The notes under the pieces were generated by a model that was not told the origin of the DNA, searched no databases, and saw nothing but the letters and a program-made list of their open reading frames with translations. From NCBI GenBank assembly GCA_040900165.1, contig JBBDZM010000017.1, positions 1 to 10,839 on the forward strand: DNA of 10,839 bases, read 5' to 3'. The stretch is from BOKZ01 sp040900165. GTDB taxonomy: Bacteria > Patescibacteriota > UBA1384 > 2-12-FULL-50-11. Made by a program: the position numbers and the translations under genes. Every line of letters starts with the position of its first letter. Position 1 is the first letter of the stretch. Below, one piece after another: positions 10,211 through 10,839 of the stretch.

Positions 10211-10798
10211 ATGTCCAGTTTGCTTGTGCTTGATCAAAAGATTACTTTTTTACTCTATCTCGAGTCGATTGACCCAACTCTTACTAATACAATCTACTTT
10301 ATAGCCAGCGGGTTTGTTTACGTTATCCCAATTGTCTTGCTGGTGATGTTTTGGCGCAGTCATCGGGATCGGATTGTCTCAATGAAAATTTTTCTGGCGG
10401 CCCTCTTGGCTTGGCAGGGATTAACAACGGTTGTTGGCGACTACCTTTACACCCACTACCTGTTTCGGGATCGGCCATTTACCGGCCGGGGGATTCAAGA
10501 GCTGTTTTTTGAGCAGCCGCACAAAGCCTTTCCATCCGATCACGCCGCCGTGCTAATGGTGGTGATTGTCGCGGCGTTTGCCTATCGTTATCCAAAACTC
10601 GGCTATGTTTTCCTAATTGGGGGAGTTCTTAGTAGTTTGGCGCGAGTGGTAATTGGTTTTCATTGGTTTGGCGATATTCTGGCCGGTTGGCTGTTGGGCG
10701 CGATAGCGGTTGGGGTGATTTGGCTATTCGACCGGCCGATAACAGTGGCATTTGAGTGGGTGATTAAAAAATTTAGCCGATCCTATGGTCGCCGTTAA
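10211..10798 (+). CDS. PAP2-family membrane phosphatase, possible undecaprenyl-diphosphatase
   Basis: This 195-aa integral membrane protein has about five hydrophobic helices. The PAP2 motifs are RDRPF (R88, P89 of C1), FPSDHA (S109, D110, H111, C2), and SLARVVIGFHWFGD with R145, H151 and D155 (C3). The Lys expected seven residues before RP is Thr81, a substitution seen in some divergent members. BcrC-type enzymes recycle undecaprenyl diphosphate for cell-wall synthesis; other PAP2 members act on phosphatidic acid, so the substrate is inferred. It is divergent from the recombinase, sharing the promoter region. The stop is followed by a 12-bp repeat copy. Confidence 0.85.
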   Translation: MSSLLVLDQKITFLLYLESIDPTLTNTIYFIASGFVYVIPIVLLVMFWRSHRDRIVSMKIFLAALLAWQGLTTVVGDYLYTHYLFRDRPFTGRGIQELFFEQPHKAFPSDHAAVLMVVIVAAFAYRYPKLGYVFLIGGVLSSLARVVIGFHWFGDILAGWLLGAIAVGVIWLFDRPITVAFEWVIKKFSRSYGRR

Positions 10799-10839
10799 CA
10801 AACAGCTCCCTAGCAGTTCAAATCCTGCTATGGTCGCCG
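10783..10839 (+). repeat. 12-bp direct repeat flanking a T-arm-like hairpin at the window edge
   Basis: CTATGGTCGCCG occurs at 10783-10794 (in the last codons of the PAP2 gene) and at 10828-10839, where the window ends. Between them, TAGCAG/CTGCTA with loop TTCAAATC (10811-10830) resembles a tRNA T-arm but has an 8-nt loop. No 5' tRNA half is visible upstream, so no tRNA is called. Confidence 0.4.

Noticed and set aside
9190..10237. Longer recombinase start at ATG 10237
   Set aside because: It adds 16 residues that overlap the divergent PAP2 start and both promoters. ATG 10189 aligns better with Xer N-termini.

Overview
The window looks like part of a bacterial chromosome, most likely from a Candidate Phyla Radiation (Patescibacteria) genome. 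This is an inference from several signs: the rpsF-ssb-rpsR cluster is followed by efp rather than rplI; there is a TrmB-type regulator, a PRC-barrel protein, a stand-alone MetRS-type tRNA-binding domain and a divergent pilin-like protein; intergenic AT-rich 'TTCGGATTTCGG' repeat DNA is present; and many genes start without a ribosome binding site. TGA is used as an ordinary stop codon, so the UGA-recoding lineages are unlikely. No taxonomic marker was tested.

Left edge (1-2218). The GroEL C-terminal tail is followed at once by a zinc-ribbon DUF4145 protein. Convergent to it is a TrmB-family regulator whose promoter carries a perfect 17-bp palindrome. A divergent promoter drives a Cys-rich orphan protein, followed by a structured stretch and a terminator.

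Accessory region (2219-5341). Small cargo genes are separated by shared repeat modules: an ASCH-domain protein, a frameshifted small membrane protein, a two-helix membrane/coiled-coil protein, a Phd-Doc toxin-antitoxin pair and a small exported protein. The modules are hairpin A (three copies), terminator block B (two), a short D sequence (several) and palindrome C (two). Hairpin A begins inside the 3' ends of two unrelated genes. This repeat-bounded small-gene array is the strongest candidate here for an undescribed system. Next to it is a tRNA-like gene with canonical acceptor, D and T stems and an encoded CCA, but a 46-nt anticodon-loop region and no usable anticodon.

Core region (5342-10839). 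On the minus strand: a PRC-barrel protein plus a tRNA-binding protein; rpsF, ssb, rpsR and efp; and a Xer-type tyrosine recombinase. On the plus strand: a pilin-like protein and a PAP2-family phosphatase. A 136-bp element with 26-bp imperfect terminal inverted repeats separates the pilin-like gene from efp. Several first-in-operon genes have a -10-like box 6-8 nt before the start codon, which predicts leaderless mRNAs, while internal or downstream genes more often have Shine-Dalgarno-like sequences.
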